In this document: one piece after another, positions 56,361-64,000 of the stretch
How positions within the stretch are numbered: position 1 is the first letter of the stretch
Layout of the letters: every line of letters starts with the position of its first letter
Assembly (NCBI GenBank): GCA_021801705.1
Contig: JAJYXP010000029.1
Span: 1 to 64,000 of the forward strand
From: Pseudomonadota bacterium
Lineage (GTDB): Bacteria > Pseudomonadota > Gammaproteobacteria > Burkholderiales > Sulfuricellaceae
DNA length: 64,000 nucleotides
Reading direction: 5' to 3'
The notes under the pieces: generated by a model
What the model was told of the DNA's origin: nothing
Database searches by the model: none
What the model saw: only the letters and a program-made list of their open reading frames with translations
Position numbers and translations under genes: made by a program

Positions 56361-58977
56361 ATTTCTCCAGCTCATGTCTCTGCGCGGGCCGAATATATGG
56401 ACCTATCGCCCGGCTCTCGAAGCGTGGATCGACATCGGAGACCTGGAGGATGCGCCTTCCAATACCATACCCGGTTTCTACGAACGCCTGTCGTCATGGC
56501 TGCCCGCGCTGATCGAACACCGGTGCGGCGTCGGCGAGCGGGGGGGGTTCCTGCAACGGGTGCGGGAAGGCACCTGGCCAGGGCACATCCTCGAACACGT
56601 TACGCTTGAGCTGCAGAATCTGGCCGGCATGAAAACCGGCTTTGGCAAGGCGCGCGAAACCTCGACGCGCGGGGTATACAAGGTTGTCGTGCGGTCACGG
56701 CACGAACAGGTCAGCCGCGCCTGCCTGCATGCCGCCCGCGATCTGGTCATGGCGGCGATCGAGGACCGGCCTTTCGATGTGCCGGCCACGGTCGAGCGAC
56801 TCCGCGCCATGGCCGACTCGCTTTGCCTCGGCCCCAGCACGGCTTGCATAGTCGACGCAGCGACCGAGCGGCACATACCGTCGATCCGGCTGACCGAAGG
56901 CAATCTGGTGCAACTGGGATACGGCGCCCGGAGCCGCCGCATCTGGACAGCCGAAACCGACCAGACCGGCGCCATCGCCGAGAACATCTCGAGCGACAAG
57001 GATCTGACCAAGAGCCTGCTGCAGGCTTGCGGCGTGCCCGTGCCCGAGGGGCGGCTGGCCGACAGTCCGGAAGACGCGTGGAAAGCCGCTGAAGAAATCG
57101 GCGTTCCGGTCGTCGTCAAACCGTCTGACGGCAATCACGGGCGCGGCGTATCCACCGAGCTGATGACGCGCGACGAGGTCGAGGCCGCCTACAAACTGGC
57201 GCTCGAGGAGGGCAGCGAGGTCATCGTCGAACGCTTCGTCCGCGGTAACGAACACCGGCTGCTGGTCGTGGGCGGGCGCCTGGTGGCTGCGGCTCGCGGC
57301 GAGTCGGCGACGGTGGTGGGCGACGGCCGCTCCACCATCGCCGAACTCGTCGACCGCCAGATCAATACGGACCCGCGGCGCGGCACCACCGAGGATTACC
57401 CGCTCAACCTGATACTTCTGGACGAGGACCCGGCAGTCAGGCTCGAACTCGTGCGCCAGGGCTACACGCCCGGCTCGGTTCCAGCCGAAGGCAGGCAGGT
57501 TCTGATTCAGCGCAACGGCAACGTCGCCTTCGACGTCACCGATCTCGTCCACCCGAGCGTCGCAGACACCGTTTCGCTTGCCGCCCGCGTGGTGGGGCTC
57601 GACATCGCGGGCGTCGATCTGGTCGCCGAGGATATATCGCGTCCGCTCGATGAACAGCGCGGCGCAATCGTCGAAGTAAACGCAGGTCCCGGACTGCTCA
57701 TGCACCTCAAGCCGGCGTCGGGTGAGCCGCGCCCTGTTGGCCGCGCAATCGTCGACAGCCTTTTTCCCGCGGGAGAGAGCGGCCGCATCCCTATCGTCGG
57801 CATTACCGGAACGAACGGAAAGACCGTGGTCGCACGGCTTGTGGCATGGCTGCTCCATCTCAGCGGCAAGCATGCCGGGCTCACCTGCAGCGACGGGCTC
57901 TATCTCGATCGACGGCTGGCCGAGAAAGGCGATCGCGCCACGTGGGCGGCCGCCCGCAAGGTACTGGTGAACCGTGCGGTCGAAGCGGCGGTCTTCGAGA
58001 CCGGCAGCCGCACCATCCTGAGCGAGGGACTCGCCTATGACCGTTGCCAGGTGGCGGTGGTGACGAACATCGATCAGGCCGACCATCTCGGAGACTACTA
58101 CATCGAATCGCCCGAGAAGATGGTCGACGTCATGCGCACCCTGGTGGACGTGGTGCTCCCCGAAGGGGCGGCGGTGCTCAACGCCCGCGACCCGCTGGTG
58201 GCACAGATGGCACCGCTTTGTGACGGCGACGTGATCTTCTTTGGCCTCGACCCGGAACTCCCGGCCATCGCCGAACACCTGGCCCAGGGGAAGCGCGCGG
58301 TGTTCGTACGCGGCGGGCGGGTCATACTGGCCACGGGCAGCGGCGAAGTGCCGCTCGCCGAGACGGCAGCGATCCCGTTGACGTGCGGCGGAAAGGTTGC
58401 CTTCCAGCTCGAAAATGCCCTGGCGGCGACGGGTGCGGCGTGGGCGCTCGGCATTTCCCACGACGTGATCCGAGCGGGGATCGAGACCTTCGATGTGGGC
58501 CAGGCGGATGCCCCGGGGCGATTCACCCTGTTCGGGCTTGAAGGCGCTCAGGTTGTGGTTGACAACGCCCACAACGCCTCGGCCCTGGAGGCGCTCACCG
58601 CAGCGCTCGACCAGTGTCCTGCCGGCTACCGCAGCATCGTCTACGCCGCCGGCGCCGACCGCCGCGACGCCGACTTGCTGCGCCAGGGCGAATTGCTGGG
58701 GGGCGCGTTCGACCGCGTGACCCTGTACGATGATGCCACGGTCGTGAGCGCACGCCCCGATGGAGAGGCGCGCGCCCTCTTGCGCCGGGGCATGGCAAAA
58801 GGTGGGCGCGTCGCTGAGATCGTGGATCATCAGGATCACCGGACAGCGATCGAGGCGGCGCTCGCGCGTATCCAGCCCGGCGAGCTCCTGGTTCTGCAGT
58901 CCGACGAAGGAAGCACGGGACCGGTGCTAGACCTCGTGCGCCAGCGCATCGGTCAACAACAGGAAAGCGGCATCTAA
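56341..58977 (+). CDS. cphA: Cyanophycin synthetase, first copy (altered ligase motifs)
   Basis: 878 residues in the cyanophycin synthetase layout. The N-terminal domain (LQLMSLRGPNIWTYRPALEAWIDIGDLED) is followed by an ATP-grasp domain adding Asp to the backbone (AIAENISSDKDLTKSLLQACGVPVPEG, VVKPSDGNHGRGVSTEL, VEVNAGPGLLMHLKPASG). The Mur-ligase-like domain adding Arg has P-loop GITGTNGKTVVARLV. In that domain the usual ETARGGILREGL reads ETGSRTILSEGL, TNIGxxDHLG reads TNIDQADHLG, and the late DYGHNP motif is DNAHNA. The second copy keeps all three canonical forms, so this copy may have altered or lost the Arg-adding activity. Confidence 0.88.
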   Translation: MAKKNIEFLQLMSLRGPNIWTYRPALEAWIDIGDLEDAPSNTIPGFYERLSSWLPALIEHRCGVGERGGFLQRVREGTWPGHILEHVTLELQNLAGMKTGFGKARETSTRGVYKVVVRSRHEQVSRACLHAARDLVMAAIEDRPFDVPATVERLRAMADSLCLGPSTACIVDAATERHIPSIRLTEGNLVQLGYGARSRRIWTAETDQTGAIAENISSDKDLTKSLLQACGVPVPEGRLADSPEDAWKAAEEIGVPVVVKPSDGNHGRGVSTELMTRDEVEAAYKLALEEGSEVIVERFVRGNEHRLLVVGGRLVAAARGESATVVGDGRSTIAELVDRQINTDPRRGTTEDYPLNLILLDEDPAVRLELVRQGYTPGSVPAEGRQVLIQRNGNVAFDVTDLVHPSVADTVSLAARVVGLDIAGVDLVAEDISRPLDEQRGAIVEVNAGPGLLMHLKPASGEPRPVGRAIVDSLFPAGESGRIPIVGITGTNGKTVVARLVAWLLHLSGKHAGLTCSDGLYLDRRLAEKGDRATWAAARKVLVNRAVEAAVFETGSRTILSEGLAYDRCQVAVVTNIDQADHLGDYYIESPEKMVDVMRTLVDVVLPEGAAVLNARDPLVAQMAPLCDGDVIFFGLDPELPAIAEHLAQGKRAVFVRGGRVILATGSGEVPLAETAAIPLTCGGKVAFQLENALAATGAAWALGISHDVIRAGIETFDVGQADAPGRFTLFGLEGAQVVVDNAHNASALEALTAALDQCPAGYRSIVYAAGADRRDADLLRQGELLGGAFDRVTLYDDATVVSARPDGEARALLRRGMAKGGRVAEIVDHQDHRTAIEAALARIQPGELLVLQSDEGSTGPVLDLVRQRIGQQQESGI

Positions 58978-59020
58978 TACACGGTCGCGAAGACGACCGG
59001 CTAATACAGGGAACAAGTTC

Positions 59021-61591
59021 ATGGAAGTATCACGTATCCGCGCACTGCGCGGCCCCAACCTCTGGAGCCGGCATACGGCTATTGAAGCCATTGCGTCCTG
59101 CACCGGGGCGGAGCGCTCCATTGCCGGCATACCCGGCTTCGAGGTTCGGCTTCGGGCACGGTTCCCCGAAATTGGCGCCATGCAACCGGCGGGGCATGAA
59201 GATACCATTTCCATGGCACATGCCCTGGAATTCGCCGCACTCGGACTCCAGGCCTATGCAGGATGCCCCGTCACGTTCAGCCTCACGGCACCGACTGTTG
59301 AACCCGGCCTGTATCAGGTCATCGTCGAATACAGCGAGGAGGCGGTCGGCCGGCTCGCGCTCGAGCTCTCCGAGGCGCTTTGCCGCGCGGCTCTCGAGGA
59401 TACGCCGTTCGATCTCGCCGCTGCGCTGGCCCGTCTGCGCGAACTTGACGAGGATGTGCGCCTGGGCCCGAGCACCGGCGCCATCGTCCAGGCGGCGGTG
59501 GCACGCGGAATCCCCTATCGGCGCCTGACGGACGGCAGCCTCGTCCAGTTCGGCTGGGGCAGCCGTCAGCGACGCATCCAGGCCGCGGAAACCGATCGCA
59601 CCAGCGCGATTGCAGAGTCCATCGCACAGGACAAGGAACTCACCAAGATGCTGCTCGATGCGGCCGGGGTGCCGGTGCCTGTTGGCCGGTCGGTGTCGGA
59701 TGCGGAGGACGCCTGGGCGGCCGCGTGTGAAATTGGCCTTCCGGTGGTGCTTAAACCGCGGGACGGCCATCAGGGGAGGGGGGTGACCGTCAATATCGTC
59801 GCCCGTGACCATTTCATGGTGGCCTACGCGGCAGCCGCCGAAATCAGCTCCGAGGTCATGGTCGAGCGCTTCATCCCCGGTCATGATCACCGCCTGCTCG
59901 TGGTCGGGAACAAGCTTGTCGCCGCGGCGCGCCGCGACCCGCCGCATGTGATCGGAGACGACATCCATACCGTTCGCGAGCTCGTCGACCAGGTCAACAG
60001 CGACCCCCGCCGCGGGGAGGGGCACGCCACCTCCCTCACGAAAATACACTTCGACGATATCGCCATTGCAAGGTTGGCCGTACAGGGTCTTACCGCCGAC
60101 TCGGTGCCACCGAAGGGCGCACGCGTCGTCCTGCGCAACAACGCCAACCTGAGCACCGGCGGCACGGCAACCGATGTGACCGACGATGTGCACCCGGAGC
60201 TGGCCGCACGCGCCGTGGCAGCCGCGCAGATGATCGGACTCGACATCGCCGGCGTCGATTTTGTGTGCGACAGCGTGCACCAACCGATCGAGGAACAGGG
60301 CGGCGCCATCGTCGAGGTCAATGCCGCACCCGGCTTGCGCATGCATCTCCATCCCTCGTTTGGCAAGGGGCGCGCGGTGGGTGAGGCGATCGTCTCCACC
60401 CTGTTCGCCGAGAGTGACGATGGCCGCATCCCGGTGGTGGCCGTGGCCGGAACGAACGGAAAAACCACGACCGTGCGCCTGATCGCCCACTGCCTTGGCC
60501 TCAGCGGCCGGCGCGTAGGCATGACCAACTCGGACGGCGTCTACATCGAGCGCCGCCGCATCGATACCGGGGACTGCAGCGGACCCAAGAGCGCCCGGAC
60601 CGTGCTGCTTCATCCCGACGTTGATGCCGCCGTGCTCGAAACCGCCCGCGGCGGCATTCTGCGCGAGGGGCTTGCGTTCGACCGCTGCAACGTGGCGGTT
60701 GTCACGAACATAGGTTCGGGTGATCACCTGGGTCTCGGTTTCATCAGCACGGTCGAGGGCTTGGCCGTTGTGAAGCGGGTCGTCGTCGAAAACGTCGCGC
60801 CGGACGGGGTCGCGGTTCTCAACGCGACCGACCCGATAGTGGCCAGAATGGCCGACGCCTGTCCGGGTTCGGTGACGTTCTTCAGCAGCGACCACCAGCA
60901 CCCGGTCATGGCCACCCACCGTGCAAGGGGCCAGCGCGTCGTGTATGTCGACGGCGATGCGGTCGTGGCGGCCGCCGGCAGCCTGGAACAGCGCTTCCCC
61001 TTGGCGGAGATCCCCATCACCCGGAACGGCACGATCGGCTTCCAGGTTGAAAACGCGATGGCCGCCCTGGCCGCTGCCTGGGCCTTGGGGCTCGACTGGG
61101 AAACCATCCGCACGGGTCTTTACACCTTCATCAACGATGCCCAGACCGCGCCCGGCCGGTTCAACCTCTTCAATTATCACGGCGCAACCCTGATCGCCGA
61201 CTACGGGCACAACCCCGACGCAATCCTCGCTCTCGTGCGCGCCGTCGACCATATGCCGGCGAAGCGCCGGATTGTCGTGATCAGCGGCGCGGGGGACCGG
61301 CGCGATATCGACATCAGCCAGCAGGCCCAGATACTGGGAGACGCCTTCGACGAGCTGATCCTGTACCAGGACCAGTGTCAGCGCGGCCGCGCCGACGGCG
61401 AAGTGCTGGCTCTCCTCCAGCATGGATTGAAGAATGCCGGACGCGCCTCTGCGATTGAGGAAATCCGCGGCGAATTCCTGGCCATCGACACCGCCCTGGC
61501 ACGTGTCGAACCCGGCGACCTGTGCCTGATTCTCATCGACCAGGTTGACGAGGCGCTGGCCCACATTGCGAAGCGGATTGCCGAAACCTGA
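59021..61591 (+). CDS. cphA: Cyanophycin synthetase, second copy (canonical motifs)
   Basis: 856 residues. The N-terminal domain (ISRIRALRGPNLWSRHTAIEA with an initial MEV) is followed by ATP-grasp (AIAESIAQDKELTKMLLDAAGVPVPVG, VLKPRDGHQGRGVTVNI, VEVNAAPGLRMHLHPSFGKGR). The Mur-ligase-like domain has P-loop VAGTNGKTTTVRLIAH, ETARGGILREGLAFDRC, VVTNIGSGDHLG and DYGHNPDAILAL. It polymerises Asp and Arg into cyanophycin, a nitrogen and carbon reserve, with ATP. It begins 43 bp after the first copy and both are surely one operon. No cyanophycinase gene is in the window. Confidence 0.93.
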   Translation: MEVSRIRALRGPNLWSRHTAIEAIASCTGAERSIAGIPGFEVRLRARFPEIGAMQPAGHEDTISMAHALEFAALGLQAYAGCPVTFSLTAPTVEPGLYQVIVEYSEEAVGRLALELSEALCRAALEDTPFDLAAALARLRELDEDVRLGPSTGAIVQAAVARGIPYRRLTDGSLVQFGWGSRQRRIQAAETDRTSAIAESIAQDKELTKMLLDAAGVPVPVGRSVSDAEDAWAAACEIGLPVVLKPRDGHQGRGVTVNIVARDHFMVAYAAAAEISSEVMVERFIPGHDHRLLVVGNKLVAAARRDPPHVIGDDIHTVRELVDQVNSDPRRGEGHATSLTKIHFDDIAIARLAVQGLTADSVPPKGARVVLRNNANLSTGGTATDVTDDVHPELAARAVAAAQMIGLDIAGVDFVCDSVHQPIEEQGGAIVEVNAAPGLRMHLHPSFGKGRAVGEAIVSTLFAESDDGRIPVVAVAGTNGKTTTVRLIAHCLGLSGRRVGMTNSDGVYIERRRIDTGDCSGPKSARTVLLHPDVDAAVLETARGGILREGLAFDRCNVAVVTNIGSGDHLGLGFISTVEGLAVVKRVVVENVAPDGVAVLNATDPIVARMADACPGSVTFFSSDHQHPVMATHRARGQRVVYVDGDAVVAAAGSLEQRFPLAEIPITRNGTIGFQVENAMAALAAAWALGLDWETIRTGLYTFINDAQTAPGRFNLFNYHGATLIADYGHNPDAILALVRAVDHMPAKRRIVVISGAGDRRDIDISQQAQILGDAFDELILYQDQCQRGRADGEVLALLQHGLKNAGRASAIEEIRGEFLAIDTALARVEPGDLCLILIDQVDEALAHIAKRIAET

Positions 61592-61602
61592 GTGCTGAGG
61601 GA

Positions 61603-61678
61603 GTAGGGTGGGCACGTTTTTGTGCCCACGCGGAGAACCTTCGCTGACCGCGTGGGCACAAAAACGTGCCCACCCTAC
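61603..61678. repeat. Long perfect hairpin after cphA
   Basis: GTAGGGTGGGCACGTTTTTG plus TGCCCACGCGG pairs fully with CCGCGTGGGCACAAAAACGTG plus CCCACCCTAC (31-bp arms, 14-nt loop). It lacks a trailing T run. Half of it recurs at 9181-9211. It lies between convergent cphA and queE and could end both transcripts. Confidence 0.85.
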
Positions 61679-61692
61679 CAGACTCAGGACGG

Positions 61693-62349
61693 TTACTTCC
61701 CGCGCCCCTCACCCCACAGCAGCTTGTGCAACTGGATTTGCAGCCGCACCGGCAGATTGTCGCGCAAAATCCAGTCCGCCAGCGTAGCCGGATCGAGCTG
61801 GCCTTGGGCAGCCGAAAACAAAACCTGACAGCGGTCGGCGACATGCTTCTGATTGAGCACCTGTTTCGCCCATGCGTAATCCTCCTCGCCGCAGAGCACG
61901 AATTTCACTTCATCCTGCGCTGTAAGCCATGCCAGGTTTTCCCAACGGTTTTTTTTCTCCTCGCCCGAAGCCGGTGTCTTGATATCCAGGATTTTTGAAA
62001 CACGCGGGTCGACTTTTGAAATATCCAGCGCCCCGCTGGTTTCCAGAGAAACCGAATACCCGGCATCGCAAAGCTGCCGCAACAGTGGCAGGCAGTTCTT
62101 CTGGGCCAGGGGTTCTCCGCCGGTCACTGTGACGTAGCGGGTTTTAAATTGCGCCACCTTGTCGAGAATTTCCGCCAGGGAAAGCGTTTCTCCCTCCTGG
62201 AACGCGTAGCTGGTGTCACAGTAAGTGCAACGCAACGGGCAGCCCGTCAGACGGACAAACGTCGTGGGCAAGCCCGCACGGCTGGTTTCGCCCTGCAGGG
62301 AGTAGAAAATTTCGTTGATGCGCAGCGCCGGGCTATCTGGAGGGGGCAA
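61693..62349 (-). CDS. queE: 7-carboxy-7-deazaguanine synthase
   Basis: A 218-residue radical SAM enzyme of queuosine synthesis. It ring-contracts 6-carboxytetrahydropterin to 7-carboxy-7-deazaguanine. It has INEIFYSLQGETSRAGLPTTFVRLTGCPLRCTYCDTSYAF with the CxxxCxxC cluster motif, then VTVTGGEPLAQ and SLETSGALDI. The start is uncertain. The TTG at 62349 gives the usual length and overlaps the cpoB stop by 17 bp; ATGs at 62376 and 62400 would add a basic extension read from the cpoB coding region. Gene order tolB-pal-cpoB-queE is typical of proteobacteria. Confidence 0.92.
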   Translation of the reverse strand: MPPPDSPALRINEIFYSLQGETSRAGLPTTFVRLTGCPLRCTYCDTSYAFQEGETLSLAEILDKVAQFKTRYVTVTGGEPLAQKNCLPLLRQLCDAGYSVSLETSGALDISKVDPRVSKILDIKTPASGEEKKNRWENLAWLTAQDEVKFVLCGEEDYAWAKQVLNQKHVADRCQVLFSAAQGQLDPATLADWILRDNLPVRLQIQLHKLLWGEGRGK

Positions 62350-63118
62350 GACGCTTCTTCGCCAGTTCCGCCGCATTGCTGAGCGGATATTTCGCCACAA
62401 TGCCTTCCAGGGTTTTTCTTGCCGCAGCCGCTTCGCCCATCCCCTGCTGGCAACTAGCGATATTCAACAGGGCATCGGGCACCTTGGCACTGCCCGGATA
62501 CTGGCTGACCAGTTTCTGCTGGCTGGCGATCGCATTCTTGTAGTCGCGCAGGTTGAAATAGGAATTGCCGGTCCAGTATTGCGCACTGGGCGCCAACTGG
62601 CTGTTGGGATAGGTGCTGACGAAGCTCTGGAAGCTGGCGGCAGCCCCTTGATAATTCCCGGACTTAAACAGATTCAGGGCGGCATCATAGACTTTGGCCT
62701 CATCGGCAGCGCTCGGGCCGGCAGCCTGCCCCTGGTCGGCGGAAGCAGGCTGGGCTGTCTCCGCCTGCGTTTCGGCGGCAACAGGGACGGCGGCGCGTTC
62801 CAGCTTGCGCAGACGGCTGTCGAGGTCGACATAAAGGTCACGCTGCCGCTTTTGCGTGGTCTCGATGTCGTGGGCATGCACCTCGATCTGCCCGCGGAGC
62901 GTAGCCAAATCGGACTTGAGCACATCTATCTGCGCCAGCAGCCCCACACCCTGAGAGCGCGCCGTGTTTTCCATTTGCGCGACGCGCTCTTCCATCGCCT
63001 GAATTTTCTGCTGCAGCGCGGCTATCTTCTGGTGGGCCTCGTCGTCAGAAAAAATGCCCGCGGAACACCAGGTAGCCCAGCCCAAAGACAGGGTCAGGAA
63101 AAGCGCAAGTCGGCGCAT
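62333..63118 (-). CDS. cpoB: Tol-Pal system coordinator CpoB (YbgF)
   Basis: A 261-residue periplasmic protein. The signal peptide is MRRLALFLTLSLGWATWCSA. A trimerising coiled coil (EAHQKIAALQQKIQAMEERVAQMENTARSQGVGLLAQIDVLKSDLATLRGQIEVHAHDIETTQKRQRDLYVDLDSRLRKLE) leads to an Ala/Pro/Gln linker and C-terminal TPRs (AKVYDAALNLFKSGNYQGAAASFQSFVSTYPNSQLAPSAQYWTGNSYF and so on). CpoB links peptidoglycan synthesis to Tol-driven outer-membrane constriction. The frame is open 52 codons further, but that part has no signal; the ATG at 63118 does. Confidence 0.93.
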   Translation of the reverse strand: MRRLALFLTLSLGWATWCSAGIFSDDEAHQKIAALQQKIQAMEERVAQMENTARSQGVGLLAQIDVLKSDLATLRGQIEVHAHDIETTQKRQRDLYVDLDSRLRKLERAAVPVAAETQAETAQPASADQGQAAGPSAADEAKVYDAALNLFKSGNYQGAAASFQSFVSTYPNSQLAPSAQYWTGNSYFNLRDYKNAIASQQKLVSQYPGSAKVPDALLNIASCQQGMGEAAAARKTLEGIVAKYPLSNAAELAKKRLAPSR

Positions 63119-63284
63119 GCCAAAGGGCCTGTAAACGAATAACCAGAACATTCTGGCCGCGCCGGCAAGGCACGCTGCGGCGTTTCCGGTCGCTTGCATG
63201 GAATGGCCATGCGGCGCGCCCGGTGCCTTGCATCGCACCTTGCCGGCACACCCATAATTGTCCAGCTTATTCATTCACAGCCCC

Positions 63285-63803
63285 TTATTCGCCCTGGTAA
63301 ACGATGTCGGCGCGGCGGTTTTCCTTCCAGCAGGACTCTTCATGACAGGTGGCGCGGGGTTTTTCCTCGCCAAAGCTGACGGTCTCGATCTGGCTGTCCG
63401 GCACGCCCAGCACATTCATCATTTTCCGCACGCTGTCGGCGCGGTGGTTGCCCAGTGCGATGTTGTACTCGCGGCTGCCGCGCTCGTCGGTATTGCCCTG
63501 CACCGCCACCTTGGCAGCCTTGTGGCTGGCCAGATACTTGGCATGTGCCTCGACCATCGGCTTGTATTCGCCCTTCACGTTCGACTTGTCGTAGTCGAAA
63601 TACACACTGCGCTTGGAAAGGATATTATTGGGATCCTTCAAGGGGTTGGCTTCTACCCCGGTCTGACCCATCGGCTGGGCAACTGCTTGCTGCTGCGCCG
63701 CGCCTCTGTCCTCAACCGCCGCCTTGGGCTGTTCCTTCACATCCTGTCCGGCGCAGGCTGCCAACAGACTGACCAACATCGTACTGAGCAATACTTTCTT
63801 CAT
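63285..63803 (-). CDS. pal: Peptidoglycan-associated lipoprotein Pal
   Basis: A 172-residue lipoprotein (MKKVLLSTMLVSLLAAC, lipobox LAAC) with a linker and an OmpA-type peptidoglycan-binding domain: SVYFDYDKSNVKGEYKPMVEAHAKYLASHKAAKVAVQGNTDERGSREYNIALGNHRADSVRKMMNVLGV. The TDERGS and NxxLGxxRA segments bind the stem peptide. It is the outer-membrane anchor of the Tol-Pal complex. AAGGAGAAGAGT precedes the ATG. It lies between tolB and cpoB. Confidence 0.97.
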   Translation of the reverse strand: MKKVLLSTMLVSLLAACAGQDVKEQPKAAVEDRGAAQQQAVAQPMGQTGVEANPLKDPNNILSKRSVYFDYDKSNVKGEYKPMVEAHAKYLASHKAAKVAVQGNTDERGSREYNIALGNHRADSVRKMMNVLGVPDSQIETVSFGEEKPRATCHEESCWKENRRADIVYQGE

Positions 63804-63827
63804 ACTCTTCTCCTTAATTACTGGTTA

Positions 63828-64000
63828 TTACTGGCTTTTTAACAAAGGGCCCCATTCCGGTTCCCGTACATCCCCCGACTGGGTGGATAGCCGCTGCCTC
63901 ACACGTCCATCGCTGGAAACAGCAGCCAGGATTCCGCGCCCGCCTATCTCGGTGGCATAGAGTAACATTTTGCCGTTGGGCGCGAAACTGGGAGATTCAT
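63828..64000 (-). CDS. tolB: TolB, C-terminal fragment (runs off the window)
   Basis: The frame at the window edge reads ESPSFAPNGKMLLYATEIGG, RGILAAVSSDGRVRQRLSTQ, SGDVREPEWGPLLKSQ, then a stop. This is the last beta-propeller blade and the usual GDVREPxWGP C-terminus of TolB, the periplasmic partner of Pal. The stop lies 24 bp before the pal start on the same strand. The N-terminal part is outside the window. Confidence 0.95.
   Translation of the reverse strand, partial: ESPSFAPNGKMLLYATEIGGRGILAAVSSDGRVRQRLSTQSGDVREPEWGPLLKSQ

Noticed and set aside
59030-61615. 861-codon minus-strand frame across the second cphA, and a 714-codon one at 56695-58839
   Set aside because: Both mirror the cphA genes codon for codon. 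The long length is a by-product of GC-rich third positions.

Overview
The window looks like a chromosomal segment of a GC-rich betaproteobacterium, probably of the Nitrosomonadales / sulfur- or iron-oxidiser type. This is inferred from protein flavour and gene order (coaBC-dut, rpmB-rpmG, trxA-rho-rpmE, tolB-pal-cpoB-queE, paired addA/addB-like genes, two cphA genes beside a DUF1854/ABC pair). No rRNA gene, intact tRNA or CRISPR array was seen.

Layout. 1-3.3 kb: the 5' part of a group II intron (minus strand) sits inside a palindromic repeat element, followed by a GIY-YIG protein, lnt, and two abutting inverted-repeat elements. 3.3-6.9 kb: NiCoT metal permease, CorA and an MscS channel. 6.9-9.9 kb: an AT-richer patch with a tRNA-3'-end-like fragment, an orphan small gene, an ankyrin-repeat protein and a Phd/RelE-type toxin-antitoxin pair. 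9.9-26.6 kb: mostly housekeeping genes (rpmG, rpmB, radC, coaBC, dut, a Mut7-C protein, an AddAB-like helicase/nuclease pair, trxA, rho, rpmE, a GT39 glycosyltransferase, a PA2778/PA2779-type pair).

27-46.6 kb is the most unusual part: a dense cluster of small envelope and stress-type genes (two near-identical BON lipoproteins, DUF3309, lmo0937-type, DUF3096, glycine-zipper lipoproteins, OmpA, YihY/BrkB, two AI-2E permeases, CsbD, a phospholipase-D lipoprotein, repeat-rich periplasmic proteins), a hybrid sensor kinase with a response regulator, and three Crp/Fnr-family regulators. At least eight of the intergenic gaps carry the same 16-bp palindrome (best copy TGTGCGGCACCGCACA, always followed by GA). 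It has CRP/FNR-like half-site spacing, and one copy lies between a Crp/Fnr gene and a divergent lipoprotein gene. I read the region as a local regulon with its own regulators. It also holds gene debris: OmpA tail, transposase fragment, truncated pssA, and an AI-2E permease with one in-frame amber codon.

46.6-64 kb: mobA, a CPA1-type antiporter, pbpG, icd, rluE and a Lys/Ala-rich exported peptide. A cyanophycin block follows (DUF1854 protein, ABC transporter, two tandem cyanophycin synthetases, the first with altered ligase motifs). The window ends in queE, cpoB, pal and the 3' end of tolB. Several families of short palindromic repeats recur through the window, two copies lying in frame inside the addB-like gene.
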